A DNA stretch of 64,000 nucleotides, taken from Berberis thunbergii. Taxonomy: Eukaryota; Streptophyta; Magnoliopsida; Ranunculales; Berberidaceae. The stretch is from contig QNQO01000202.1 in the NCBI GenBank assembly GCA_003290165.1, forward strand, positions 806,001-870,000, in the 5' to 3' direction. The position numbers were made by a program, and so were the translations under genes. Positions within the stretch are counted from its first letter, which is position 1. Each line of letters opens with the position of its first letter. A model generated the notes under the pieces. The model was not told the DNA's origin and searched no databases. It saw only the letters and a list, made by a program, of their open reading frames with translations. Positions 33,701 through 45,105 of the stretch are shown piece by piece.

Positions 33701-36650
33701 CTCCCTACACTTACAATCAAAGGCTTAAATAGTTGAGGCTATACAGTAGAAGTTAGTTGATATATCGTTCGACACTGTTTAACCACTGAGTTATCACACT
33801 TTTAACATTTTGTTTTTATTGAAATAACCAAAATATTGGTCGAGGTAAAAGGAAGAATTAATACAAACTAAATCTGAATACAAGTAATGTTGTATGTAGT
33901 GTTTTGATTAATCAACTTATTCACAATAGTTAATTAGTCAACTTAGTCAAACACTCCGAACACATGTAAATTATTCGGGGTGATATTTTGTTTTTCTTTC
34001 TTTCATAACATCATTACACTCAAATGGTCAACAAAGTTTAGGGTAATATGAAACTTAGACCTAAACCTTTGTTTTGGCAAAATCTCAAAACCAAATTAAA
34101 AATCTAACAATTTTCAGAAAAGTAAATAAATTCCTTGATGAACACCATGAGTTGATCTTCTAGATTATACTTTAATTGGTTGGGGACACAACATAAAACT
34201 AGAATTGATTGAGCTTTAGCTGTAGCGATGACAAAACCAAAGGACCACCCAAACACTCCCATCAATAAGTACTATGTTTACAACATGGTGCATGGTATCC
34301 ATCTCTGTAAAAACTACCACCCCACTTATTAATGTCTATCTGTGAAACAACTTAAGTCACAATCACAACACTTAAAAAATGCCCACACTTGGTCCTTTCC
34401 ATCATTTTCCCACTTGTTCTTAACACCCCTCCTTTTTGCTCACTTTACCCTGTTTGCCTCCTCTCCTCTACAACCCCACCACTAGTACCACAATTTTACT
34501 CTCAACATTCAACTTGAGGAACCCCAAAAATATTTTACCTATTTTTGCACCTGTTTTTTTTTTTTTACTGTTATAGCAATGTCTGGTCTTGCTAATTTTG
34601 GGGTGGTGAGACCATTTCATTGATGGTGGTCATTAGTTGGCCTTTGGTCATTTGATCCAAAACTAGGGTCTGCATGTACACCTTGAGATGGATGGTTAAC
34701 AAATTTGATTTGCAAAATCAGGGAAGTCTATTATTGATCACTCATCATATCATCATCATTCAAAGTTTCAAACAATATCAGATTGGGTATTTATTAGGGT
34801 TTATGAGGAAGGGTCGTTAGTTTAGAAGCTGATGATGATCAATACTCACCACTCATTTTTTTATTGCTAGCTAATTATATGCACCACTCATTTTTTTATT
34901 GCTAGGTAATTATATGTTTTGGGACTTTGATCTTCATACCTTTATAGACCAAACAAGTATAGGTTGTACCTATAAGAAAACTTGTCGGTTTGCCATGTGT
35001 GTTTTGTTTATTACTCAAGAGAGGGGATGGCTTGTGATCCATGCTTGCAATATTGTGAATTCTATTTAGTCCTCCAACGCAACTTTTGTTTATACAAATA
35101 TTGTGAAAATGAAACCATAGGTTAGGTTGCAAAAGTTGGATATGAAAATTTTAGCAAATAGGATGTCTGAAATTATGAATATGATCTTAGAGCTTTTCAA
35201 TGGTACAACTTATACCTTTCAATAGTACAATATTCACGAACAAGACTTATTGTTGATAGTGTGTCATGCAAGGGTTAGATGTGGCTCTTACCTATATGGG
35301 TCATGTGGTGTTCATCTCAACCATTCCCTTGTTCAAACAACTAATCAAGTACCTTAATGGACCAACTGTTTTGGCGCATGAAATGAGGAGCACCACATAA
35401 CCCAATTCAATCAGAGTCTTTAATTTACTTGTTCAGATAACGAGTACACTCAAATTGGACAAGGGGTTTTAGGTAGTTTTGGGTACCACATAACCCAAGT
35501 TTTTCTCCCCCTAGGTTTCCCTTATTTTTGTTTATTATTTAGATTTCATATGTATAAAGGAAGAACCATATTTATCTCCACAAGAAATTGAAAGAAAATG
35601 TGATGCTATTAGGAAGTTAAAAAAACATTGTCAAACACAAACTCTGTTCCAGTTGATGCTCATCCTGGGTCAGATGTAGCACAAGATGTTTCCAACACCA
35701 TCTTCACTATCCTTTATGATATTTTTTTCTAGCTAGATTCTAAAAAACTCCTATGTGTGAGACAAAGTTGAATGAAGTGAAATTGAAAAAAAAGATTACT
35801 TTATAAAAAGACATATAATACAACAATGTAACGTACTTTTCCTCTTTGTGAATTAGACAAAGTTATGATTTAAGATAAAGATTACTTTATTAAAGACCAA
35901 TGTAACATTGAAACATATTTGGCTCTTTTGAAAAGAGAGAATATTTATGATGACTGTTACCATATGGTGTAATAATTCTGATTAGATTCTCTTTACCTTT
36001 GTTACTTAGTGACCTAATAACTTACTTAGAAAGAGTTTGATGCATGTTTGGTCCAATGTCAAAGACTTTTTTCCTTTTGTTCTTGTCATCATTTTTATGT
36101 GTCTTTATTTTGTGTTTTGTTTCCTGGCTAGATATCATGTAGCTTGTTTTTTAGTGGCAAAGCAAAGATTTTAACTGACTGTCCTGGAATTATGCATTTT
36201 CAAAAGTGCATATGAGAGTAGTGAAGGAGAATCTACCAGAATTACATAATTAATGATGAAATGGAAAGTGGAAAGTGGAAGCAAAAATTCTAGCCAGCCT
36301 TGTTTGAAGATATTATTGAAAGGATGTGCTTGGTCGAAGGATGAAAAGATTCATTCATGGATAACTTTCTTGAAAAAAGAGTGATAAGAGTCTAAGCCCA
36401 AATTATTCATAGGCCCAAATCAGAAATAAGCCCAACTAATTTGTCATTGGGCCAAATTTGAAAATGAAGTTCCAACAAATTACCTAAGCCCAGCATTATT
36501 GGAAAGTCTTGGGTAAAAGCCATTGGAAGGTCATCCATTTACAGCCAGGCACAGAGTATGATTTAGGCTTGGACATCACACACAAGATAATAACCAACTC
36601 TCAGTAACATAACTTTCGTGTTAGTGGTGACTTTCATGCTTTCAATTCCC
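33701..36650. other. Intergenic, no gene recognised
   Basis: AT-rich DNA without a coherent coding region. The only structure seen is a 35-bp tandem duplication (CACCACTCATTTTTTTATTG ...) at about 34847-34916. Confidence 0.6.
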
Positions 36651-36789
36651 ACTCTGGCGTTTATTGGACGATTCTTCTCAAATCCCCACTATACAATTTA
36701 CCAAACCTTGTTTTCAAATTTTAGATCCCCGCTCTAGTGATGGGGAGCCAATTGTTATCGAATATCCGCTTTTATGGTTTAGGGGAGTT

Positions 36790-37454
36790 CACTTCCTATT
36801 CTCTTTCAAGAGGATTCACGACATGTCAAGCCCTAGTAAGGTTCTTTGCTTTGCATCGAATTAAACCACTTGTGCGAGCCCCCATCAATTCCTTTGAGTT
36901 TCATTCTTGTGAATGTACTCTCCAGGCGGGATAGTTAACGCATTAGCTACAACATTGCGCTGGTAAATACGCAAAGTGCCTAGTATCCATCATTTATGGC
37001 TAGGACTATTGGGGTATCTAATTCCATTCACTTCCCTAGCTTTCGTCTCTCAATGTCAGTGTCGACCCAACATAGTGTTTTTGTCGTTGGTGTTCTTTCC
37101 GCTCTCCATGCATTTCACCACTCCACCGAAAATTTCCTCTGCCCCTACCATACTCCAGCTTGGCAGTTCCCACCGCTTTGTCCAAGGTTGAGCCCTGGGA
37201 ATTGATGACGGACTTGAAAAGCCACCTACAAACGCTTTGCGCCCAATCATTCCAAAAAATGTTTGCATCCTGTGTCTTAACGAGACTGCTGGCACAAAGT
37301 TAGTCGATGCTTATTCCCCAGATACCGTCATTGTTTCTTCTTCAAGAAAAGAAGTTCACGACCCATGAGCCTTCTACCTCCACGCGACATTGCTTCGTCA
37401 GGCTTTCACCCATTGCAAAAAAATTCCACTGCTGCCTCCCATAGAAGTCTGGGT

Positions 37455-37489
<35 letters not shown>

Positions 37490-37755
37490 GGACCAATTAT
37501 TGATCATTGCCTTGGTAAGCTATTGCCTCACCAACTAGCTAATCAAACACGAACCCCTCATCAGGCGGATGCCTCCTTTTGCTCCTCAGCCTACGGGGTA
37601 TTACCAGTCATTTACAGCTGGTGTTCCCCTCCCAAGGGCAGGTTCTTACGTGTTACTCACTCGTCTGCCACTGGAAACACCACTTTCCATCCGACTTGCG
37701 TGTGTTAAGTACGCTGCTAGCTTCATCTGAGCCTGGAATCGAACTCTACATGAGA
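36790..37755 (-). pseudogene. rrn16: Nuclear copy of plastid 16S rRNA gene, 5' two thirds
   Basis: Reads on the minus strand from the 16S 5' end (37755; complement of GCCTGGAATCGAACTCTACA on the plus strand) to about position 985 of the rRNA. Conserved 16S strings remain: GACTACTGGGGTATCTAAT-like text at about 37005, CCCAGTGTGGCTGATCATCC at 37467-37486, CTCACCAACTAGCTAATC at 37528 and AAGAAGTTCACGACCC at 37346. Many CG-to-CA/TG changes and small indels show long residence in methylated nuclear DNA, so it cannot be functional. DNA between 36660 and 36790 may extend it but is too diverged for me to place. Confidence 0.93.
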
Positions 37756-37793
37756 TTCATAGTTGCATTACTTATAGCTTCCTTGTTCGTAGA
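37756..37793 (-). pseudogene. Plastid rrn16 upstream region, left half
   Basis: The 38 bp directly upstream of the 16S start (TTGCATTACTTATAGCTTCC on the plus strand) match the conserved plastid rrn16 leader. It ends at GTAGA, the target site of the LTR element, and resumes at 46973. Confidence 0.9.
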
Positions 37794-38861
37794 TGATGGA
37801 GTTTTTATTAACCTAAATTAATAAGCTAATAAACCCTACTTGTAATACCGCAAGCGCACGACTGTCTAACTAGGATTGACGAGACAGTCGAATTTTAGGA
37901 CTTATTTGAACTAATTTAAAGTTGGGGTTGCAGCAGATGAAAATCACTAAATTAAGATAACTAAATTGACAACTAAAATTAACTGATTAGATAATAAGAT
38001 AATGGACCGAGACATCGAATCCACCACAGGTTCTTCGAGATTCATGTACTCTAAATTATTGTTTTCGAGAATCAACACGACTAATCTAAAGATTAATCTA
38101 CAATTGCAATTGGTTTCAGCAAAGTCATAAACCCCTATCAATGCATGTCTTCTTATGACACATACAATCATATGTTTATTTTAACTAATTCTAAATCCCT
38201 AGCATTGCATGTTTTCTTACGGCACACACGATCACAGATTCAGATTAATTGATTAAAGCAGACTTTGAACATCAATAAAGGGTATTTCTAACTACCGATT
38301 AGCTTCGATAATTATTTCGAATATAATCGGTGAAAGCAAATTATTGAAATTCAGAAATCAATTGTATTTAACATTCCAAGCATATGGAAAATAATATATT
38401 CAGATACGACAAACTCTAGGAAACCCTGTGGTTTCATCTTCGCCTCGGCGCGGTGTCTAGAAGATCATGGTGGTAGTGGTCACAACATCAGTGAAATCCA
38501 TCTCAACACAAATACACATCTCGAGAAATTGTTACAAATGCTCCGTGGTGGCTCTGACAAAATCTAGGGTGCAAACAGTCTGATTTGGAATAGTTACTGT
38601 ACGGTGGTACAAAGTAGAAATGCACGGTGCGAATAACTAAACCGATTTGAAAATCAATTTTTTCCCGCCATAAATTCGCGTTCTTCGTCTTCAGCGAGTC
38701 GTGTCCTGCGTCTTGCGAGTTGCTCGTCGTTCTTCTTTTCTGTTTGGCTCCGATACATGCACGAGAGAGTGGGTGGTGGTGACGGCTGGCTGGACGGTGG
38801 CGTGGAAGCAAAGAGGAGCAGGGACTACCCTATTTTCATGGTGGTGTGACTCGGCCGCGAG

Positions 38862-39827
38862 TAGGGGTGGGCATCCCATCCCGCGATCCCGATCCCGTCT
38901 CGTCCCGTCTTGATTTTTTCGGGTCTTAATGAGATTAAATAATTTCATCCTGATCCCATCCCGTCCCGATCTAGAATGGGATGGGATGGGATAAAGATTT
39001 TCAATCCCGCCAATCATGTCCCGTCCCGAGCTAATTTTTAATATTTATTATTAATATTTTATTTATTTATTTTTATTCATATAAACTTAAAGATGACTGA
39101 CAAAAACTCATGGTGTTTGCATTTGAATCCTTTCTGGGATCTTCATCTTTTGATGTTCAAGATTGCATTTGAATTTCATTTATTTTATTTTGGGTTTTAT
39201 ATATTATGTAATATCGATTTAGATTATATATGAGTGTCTCTTGAGTCTATCATTTCAGGGTTTATCTGAAGTTTCAAGGAGAAAACAGATGAAAACAAAA
39301 GAGCAAATTGAATTCTCTCAAACATCCCAACTAGATTAGCACTTGAGGGAGGTTTGCAATCAATCACGTGCTCGTTACGTATACAATGTTATAAGCATCT
39401 TGAGAGACATATTCAGACATGTTTTTTTTTTATCTATTATTAATTTGGTTCAAGACTAAAACCTGCTAGGTAATATGCTACTCACCCTCGGGCAATAGGA
39501 GCTATCTTGTAGTGTCAGAGAACGTATATTCAAGAGTTGATTTGGTTTATGAGACCTTGGGTTTTCCATGGGGTCACCTCTATATTGGTGGGTATTTCAC
39601 TGCTTAAGTGTTATCCATAACTATTTCCAGATTCCTGCAATTTGCTTGTAGGTTTGAGAAAATTATTTTTCACACTCTATATCTAATTATAAGAAAGTTA
39701 TTTGTCACGCTCTTATATGATGATAATCTTCGCAGCAGTCCAGGCAGCACGCTGATCCCGTCTCGTCCCGTCCCGATCCCGTATGAACGGGATGGGTATA
39801 TCTCGTCCCATCCCGTGCCCACCCCTA
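38862..39827. mobile_element. Non-autonomous hAT element in the 3' LTR
   Basis: 966 bp with termini TAGGGGTGGGCATCCC and, inverted, TAGGGGTGGGCACGGG. The 8-bp target duplication GCCGCGAG is perfect (38854-38861 and 39828-39835). The 5' LTR at about 46223-46230 carries the unoccupied GCCGCGAG followed directly by ACAGAGTGGGGG. Subterminal copies of ATCCCGTC/GACGGGAT are clustered at both ends. No transposase. Confidence 0.95.
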
Positions 39828-40580
39828 GCCGCGAGACAGAGTGGGGGGAGAGAAAGGTGGTGAATGAAAGAATAAGGAGAATAGAGTGAGAGAGAGATGG
39901 ATGACGAAGGAAGGCGAGGTGGCGGCTGGTGGTGGTGGTCAGTGGTGTTGTTTGACATGGTTAAACAGGGAGGAGCAAGAGATAGGAATAGGGGACGGTG
40001 TGAGCGGTGGTGTTATGGTGGTTTGCGACAGGGACGGTGGCTGTGCGTGGGTTGTCCAATGGACATTGATATTGTGGAAAAAGAGGGACAGGGAGGAGAA
40101 CGACGAGGAGGCAGTGATGGCGGGATGATCGCACTGCTTGTATTCCTATCGAGCAAGGATCGCCGGCAGGGTGGATGCGGCGTGGTAGCTGGAAAAGAGA
40201 GGAGGAGAAAAACAATGTGGAAGAAGAGCTTCCAGAGAAGAGAAGAAAAAAAAAACCTAAATAGGGTTTTCCTATTTCCTTATTAGGTTGGGCTTGGGTT
40301 TATAGGTTAGCTTTTTGGGCTTGGACTTAGGTTAAATTAGATAGACATAGCTTGTTTGGGTTAGGTTTAGGTATGTGACCCGCTACTTTGTACCAACACT
40401 AGATCAACCAACTAATCTTTCCTCAAATTGTCGCCTTAATGCGATTTCATCGTTTCACGCTCAAATTTCTACAAATGCATGAAAACGAAATAATTAGAAT
40501 AAAATAAAATAATTGAAACACTAACATATATAAATTAAGGGATATATTATGTAATAATTACGTGACTATCAAATATCCCC

Positions 40581-42888
40581 AAACCTATATTTTGCTAGTC
40601 CTTAAGCAAAACAATAAATATAAAATTCTAACTCACTTTCGCAGGAATCATCGATTGCACTTACCTTAAACGTGCAACAAGACTTTAAACCGCTAGATTA
40701 CCTCTAGTGGACGAGTTATAGCCTCGTGAGGGTTTCCAGAAATGTTACCCACAAACATTATGACTCAATAAAATTTTAAAGCATGGTAACTTGATCACTC
40801 GATCTATTATCCTCAGAGTAAGAATCTAATTGCCAAAAATTTCAAAAAACAATTAACATTGTCAGAATAATATATCAACGAGTCTAACAACGATTTAATA
40901 GTACCCAAAGGTTAAATAAATTTCATCAATTATTCTCAACTCGAAGTGTGTGTGTGTGTGCATAGCCTTATCAACATAACTTTCTTTTTTCTCAGTAAAT
41001 ATACAACTAGATAACCTTTGGATAATATGCTTCGACTACAAATCTCTTTTGTCACTCATAAATGAATCACTCAGAGATTGGTTAGTCATCACTCATTTTA
41101 TATGTGAGAAAGAGAATAAATTATGGAAACACAAACATCTCACATATAACAATCATGAAAAACAGATTTTTCGAAGAATGAAATGAATATAATCTCATGG
41201 ACTGGAATATCATTTACTTTGAGAATGTCGAATCATACACCATAGTTCTTGTTTATTTAATCTCCACATCTATGAACCAGATCTTTACTAAAGATCAATT
41301 AGATCTTTATTAGGTTGTAATGAGGCTAAAATTTTGGCTAACAAGAATGGAAAAGGATACGAGAAAATTCTCTGAGAATGGATACACCCTTTAATAAACA
41401 CATGGGGCTCTGAAGAATAAACCAATGTTGTACGCCATTAATTTTTATTCATTCAAAAATTTCTTCATATTTTTTTTTCGAAGCATCAAATTTTATTTTT
41501 TTTGACATGCGAAACCTTCTACACAATAAAACATTTCAGTCCCGAGGATTCATGGAATATTTAGTTTCAACTCTTTTTATTTGCCCATTCCAAAAATATA
41601 TCAACCATACACATTCTGAGAGACATTGGGTAAGGATAAAAATAGTATAGGATATTACTCTCTAACTGGAGCAGGTAATGGAGATGGGGCAAGCAAAGAA
41701 AAATTCTATCAAAGAAAAAATCTATTTAAATGCTCAAAGGGCTGCAAATGGATATTTATCATTAGGTAGGCTAAAAAGCTAAAGAACGGTTAAAAAAATG
41801 CCTATATCACTTCCTAAGCTCTAGTCAGTACTATGACATCTCAAATAAATTAATCAAGAAATTCTAGTGTAATAATTCAATTATAACGTCATTCTCAAAG
41901 CAATCAATAAGAGAAACAAGAATAATGAAATCATCAACGAAATAATGCGGATTCAAGAAAAGTCAGAGTTTATTTAATAACCCTCAAGAAAAATAGAATG
42001 TCTCTAAACTGGTTAAGTCTCCACTATTATTCTAGGATTTTCTAATTAATATCTTACTGATTAACTTCAAATTATGCTAACTTGGCTTATAGTGCAAGAG
42101 TGGTCGAGTCGAAAAATATTATGAAATATATTTAACTTAAAGATAATATCAAACCATATGTTTCCTATTGATATATAAAAGTGACAAGTGAAAGTATGAA
42201 TTCCTCAAATTTAAAGGCATACTTGAAAGCACATTCTCTTCATTGGAAAGAAACTTAGATTTTGAATGCATTTTCAAATCGAAATTTTTTCACACAATCA
42301 TAATTAACTATGTATTAAATGGAGATTTAGTAGAAAACAATAGTCAATTGTGAATTACATTTCATTTCAAAATTTTCAAAGAATGTAGAAAAAACTTTTA
42401 AACCTCACCCTCAAACCTAAACGAAACATTGTCCTCAATATATAAAATGACAATCATGACAAATGCAGGAAAAAAAAGATGAGAGTTAGAGTGATATTAC
42501 CATGGGAAAGTTTTTACCAATTTCGACGAAATCGTCCACCAATGAACACTAAAAAACATTAGAACTGTGGACTCATCATAATAAATTGATAAAAACAATA
42601 CAGGATACAAAAAAATATACAAATGAAAACATGAAAAAAATTAAATGCATCAGTTGTAAGTCAAAATTGTTACGGAGCTAACGGTATGAGTGAAATGCAA
42701 CTAGAAAAAACTTGAAAATCAATCCAGACTAACTATAATGACACAACTGAAGCTAGGCTGCCTCTTAGGAGCGCTTGGTTTAACGTCGTCATCCCGACAT
42801 ATATTCTTCCTCATAAATGATGTACCATGAAATGACGAGGAGTACATATATAGTGAACACTCTCCTAAAAAAAGGGCAAGAAATCATA
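40581..42888. other. Non-coding 3' part of the gag-only LTR element
   Basis: About 2.3 kb between the gag stop and the polypurine tract where an autonomous element would carry pol. It is AT-rich with stops in every frame and shows no RT, integrase or protease motif. A short GT microsatellite lies at about 40949-40961. Confidence 0.75.
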
Positions 42889-44292
42889 TCACAACAACCT
42901 AAAAAGTTGAGGATCCGTCCAACAAATAGTAGATACCACATGCGACACAACGTATACTAACACATCCCAAAAGCTAGGAAGGCGCCATGCAAAATCATAA
43001 AACAAATGCAAATGAACTCGCATTCTTAGAAAATCCGTGGGAACTTTGAGCAGAAAGGGATCACAAACAATGATATCCAGCAAATGACTCCTACCTACTC
43101 CTAAAAAGGGACATCCTAAGTCAGGTTGCAAATCAGAAGATTGAATATGTATCACAATAGGGTGGTCAAAACTGAAATCATCTCTTACAAACAATGGATC
43201 CACATAAGTAGCATCAGTCAATATGAAAGGGATGGAAAGAGGTATGTCTATAGATATATCAGGTGGTACAGGTTCATCATAACAAAATGAACAACACCAA
43301 AATGATGAGTTAGACAACGCAACAACACCTTCAAACCTAGAATTAACACTACCTATGGCATGTAGTCTCTCATTAGATGTGTCCTCCGATAACGACTTGA
43401 CTATTTCTTGAATTATGGGGTCATTCGTATCATGAAAATAGTCGATGCTCGACTCCAAAGAACATTGAGAATTAGACTTCATGCAAGAGTCACTAGGAAG
43501 GCAGATGTCGAGTGGGTCATTATGAAAATGTGGGGAAGGGAATGGGTCATGAAACAAAGTAGTTTCGATCACATTATCCTCAAAAAAATCATTTGACTCG
43601 GGTTCCGATGTGTTACTAGTTATGAATTGACCTTCTGAATTTTGAACAAAGTGACTAGGAACTCTTCCTAACTCACTTTCAGATAATGCCTCAGTAATAT
43701 GATCCACAACTCTCTCAAGTCTATTGATGACTTGAGATTGGTGATGAATCATGACTTTTGACTCTAACATAGCCTGAGAATCATGTTCAAGCAGTCGTTC
43801 TGTGCGTTGCATAAAACAATTAATCGTTTCATCTAAACTTGATGTGTTGGATAGAGGAGCTTGGTTAAATTGAGGCATAACATGATTAGGGTATTGAGGA
43901 GCTTGAGAGAAAATATGTCCCCCTTGGTGTGAGTTATGATCCCAAGAGAGATTCTGATTATTGGCAAAATCAGGGTTGTAATAGTTGGACTTTGAATTAT
44001 AACCAGGTCGCCAATTAGCATTAAAAGAATGGATTTGCTCAGCGAAATATTCAGGATAATCATATTGCAAATCACAATCAGATGTAGAATGACTAGGACT
44101 CGAACATGCAACACAACCCTCAAATGAAACATTAGTGGGAGGTAGGGGTTGAGTCAAATTCATAATTGCATCTAATTTCTGAGTCATCGTCATAAGAATT
44201 GTTTCGAACCTCGAGGTAGAAGGGGAGAAGTAATCCTTAAAGTCTTTATCCTCAGCCATTTCCTTGGTTTCAATTTTTTTTAATATATGCAC
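42889..44292 (-). CDS. Gag-like protein of a non-autonomous LTR element
   Basis: 467-codon uninterrupted frame, the only long frame in the element. A zinc-knuckle-type motif CVACSSPSHSTSDC (C-X2-C-X4-H-X4-C) lies near residue 60, followed by the Asn/Tyr/Pro-rich stretch FNANWRPGYNSKSNYYNPDF and a predicted helical segment (about residues 150-200). This order recalls Athila-type gag proteins, but the usual N-terminal capsid domain before the knuckle is missing, so the protein is shortened at the front or remodelled. The C-terminal half (about 230-467) is unlike any gag I know. It lies downstream of a 796-bp leader after the primer site. An intact frame in an element with diverged LTRs hints at recent mobility or selection; the function is inferred. 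Confidence 0.75.
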   Translation of the reverse strand: MHILKKIETKEMAEDKDFKDYFSPSTSRFETILMTMTQKLDAIMNLTQPLPPTNVSFEGCVACSSPSHSTSDCDLQYDYPEYFAEQIHSFNANWRPGYNSKSNYYNPDFANNQNLSWDHNSHQGGHIFSQAPQYPNHVMPQFNQAPLSNTSSLDETINCFMQRTERLLEHDSQAMLESKVMIHHQSQVINRLERVVDHITEALSESELGRVPSHFVQNSEGQFITSNTSEPESNDFFEDNVIETTLFHDPFPSPHFHNDPLDICLPSDSCMKSNSQCSLESSIDYFHDTNDPIIQEIVKSLSEDTSNERLHAIGSVNSRFEGVVALSNSSFWCCSFCYDEPVPPDISIDIPLSIPFILTDATYVDPLFVRDDFSFDHPIVIHIQSSDLQPDLGCPFLGVGRSHLLDIIVCDPFLLKVPTDFLRMRVHLHLFYDFAWRLPSFWDVLVYVVSHVVSTICWTDPQLFRLL

Positions 44293-45087
44293 TCCTAACC
44301 ACTATATGAAGATGACTTGACTTTAAATTTTTAAAAAAGAATGGAACCCTAAATGATGCGCAAATAAAATGAATGGTAGACGACCCTAGAGCTTTGTTAC
44401 TAATGTAGAGCTGAAATTCAATTGAATTTACTTAACCGTGGGAGAGGCACGGTAATTTCTTATCAATCCGCCACTACAAAGTTGCTCCTACCTCTTTTTC
44501 CACTCTCTAGCTCAAAGTGAAATGCCAGTTCAAAAACCGTTCCCAGATGGGATATGTTCCTTCACTCGACCACTTTAAGCTATCAAACGTCCAAAGAGGG
44601 TCCCTATGAGCGTCACACCTGTCCTAGATAATGATCTTGCTACAAATTTTAAATAGTAAAGGCCTAGGTTTCTAACCCTAAAATAGATGGTGATTAACCT
44701 ATCCGCGGGAGAGGGCACAGAAGTTTCAACTCAATCCTGCCACTATTCAAATTTGCATGCAATACTACCTAGAACAAGCTAAACAAAAGTGATCACATAG
44801 AAACCGCGTGCAGATGCGGTGGGTAGAAGTTACCTTCGGCGTGAACCTCTTTCGGGTTACTTGCGACGCCGGGTAGAAGTCGATTTCTGAGAGTTTCCTT
44901 GTGAATTGCAATATTTCACTTCGTTCCCACTTAAGCTCCTATGTGTGTAATCACCGACAAAACAAATTCAAACTCAAGCAAATAAAACAAATAAGAAAGT
45001 GACTCGTAACACTGTTCCTAAAAAGAAAATTAAACTTAATTTATAAACTAGCAAAAACAACCCTAGATTTCGATTGTACCGTTACAA
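44293..45087 (-). other. Leader between primer site and gag
   Basis: About 800 bp without coding sequence. Two diverged copies of a block (plus-strand CCGTGGGAGAGG at 44436 and CCGCGGGAGAGG at 44703, each followed within 45 bp by C(C/T)GCCACTA) suggest an internal duplication or a structured RNA leader. Confidence 0.55.
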
Positions 45088-45105
45088 TCTCCGGCAACGG
45101 CGCCA
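45088..45105 (-). other. Primer binding site (tRNA-Asp)
   Basis: The minus strand reads TGGCGCCGTTGCCGGAGA, differing at one position from the complement of the plant tRNA-Asp 3' end, six bases inside the 5' LTR. Confidence 0.88.

Noticed and set aside
36664..37295. Protein-coding frames over the 16S-like region
   Set aside because: The sequence is a decayed rRNA gene; the frames are accidental.
36790..37755. A functional or bacterial 16S gene (contamination)
   Set aside because: Flanks are plant nuclear elements, CG-to-TG/CA decay is heavy, and the sequence lacks the 3' third.
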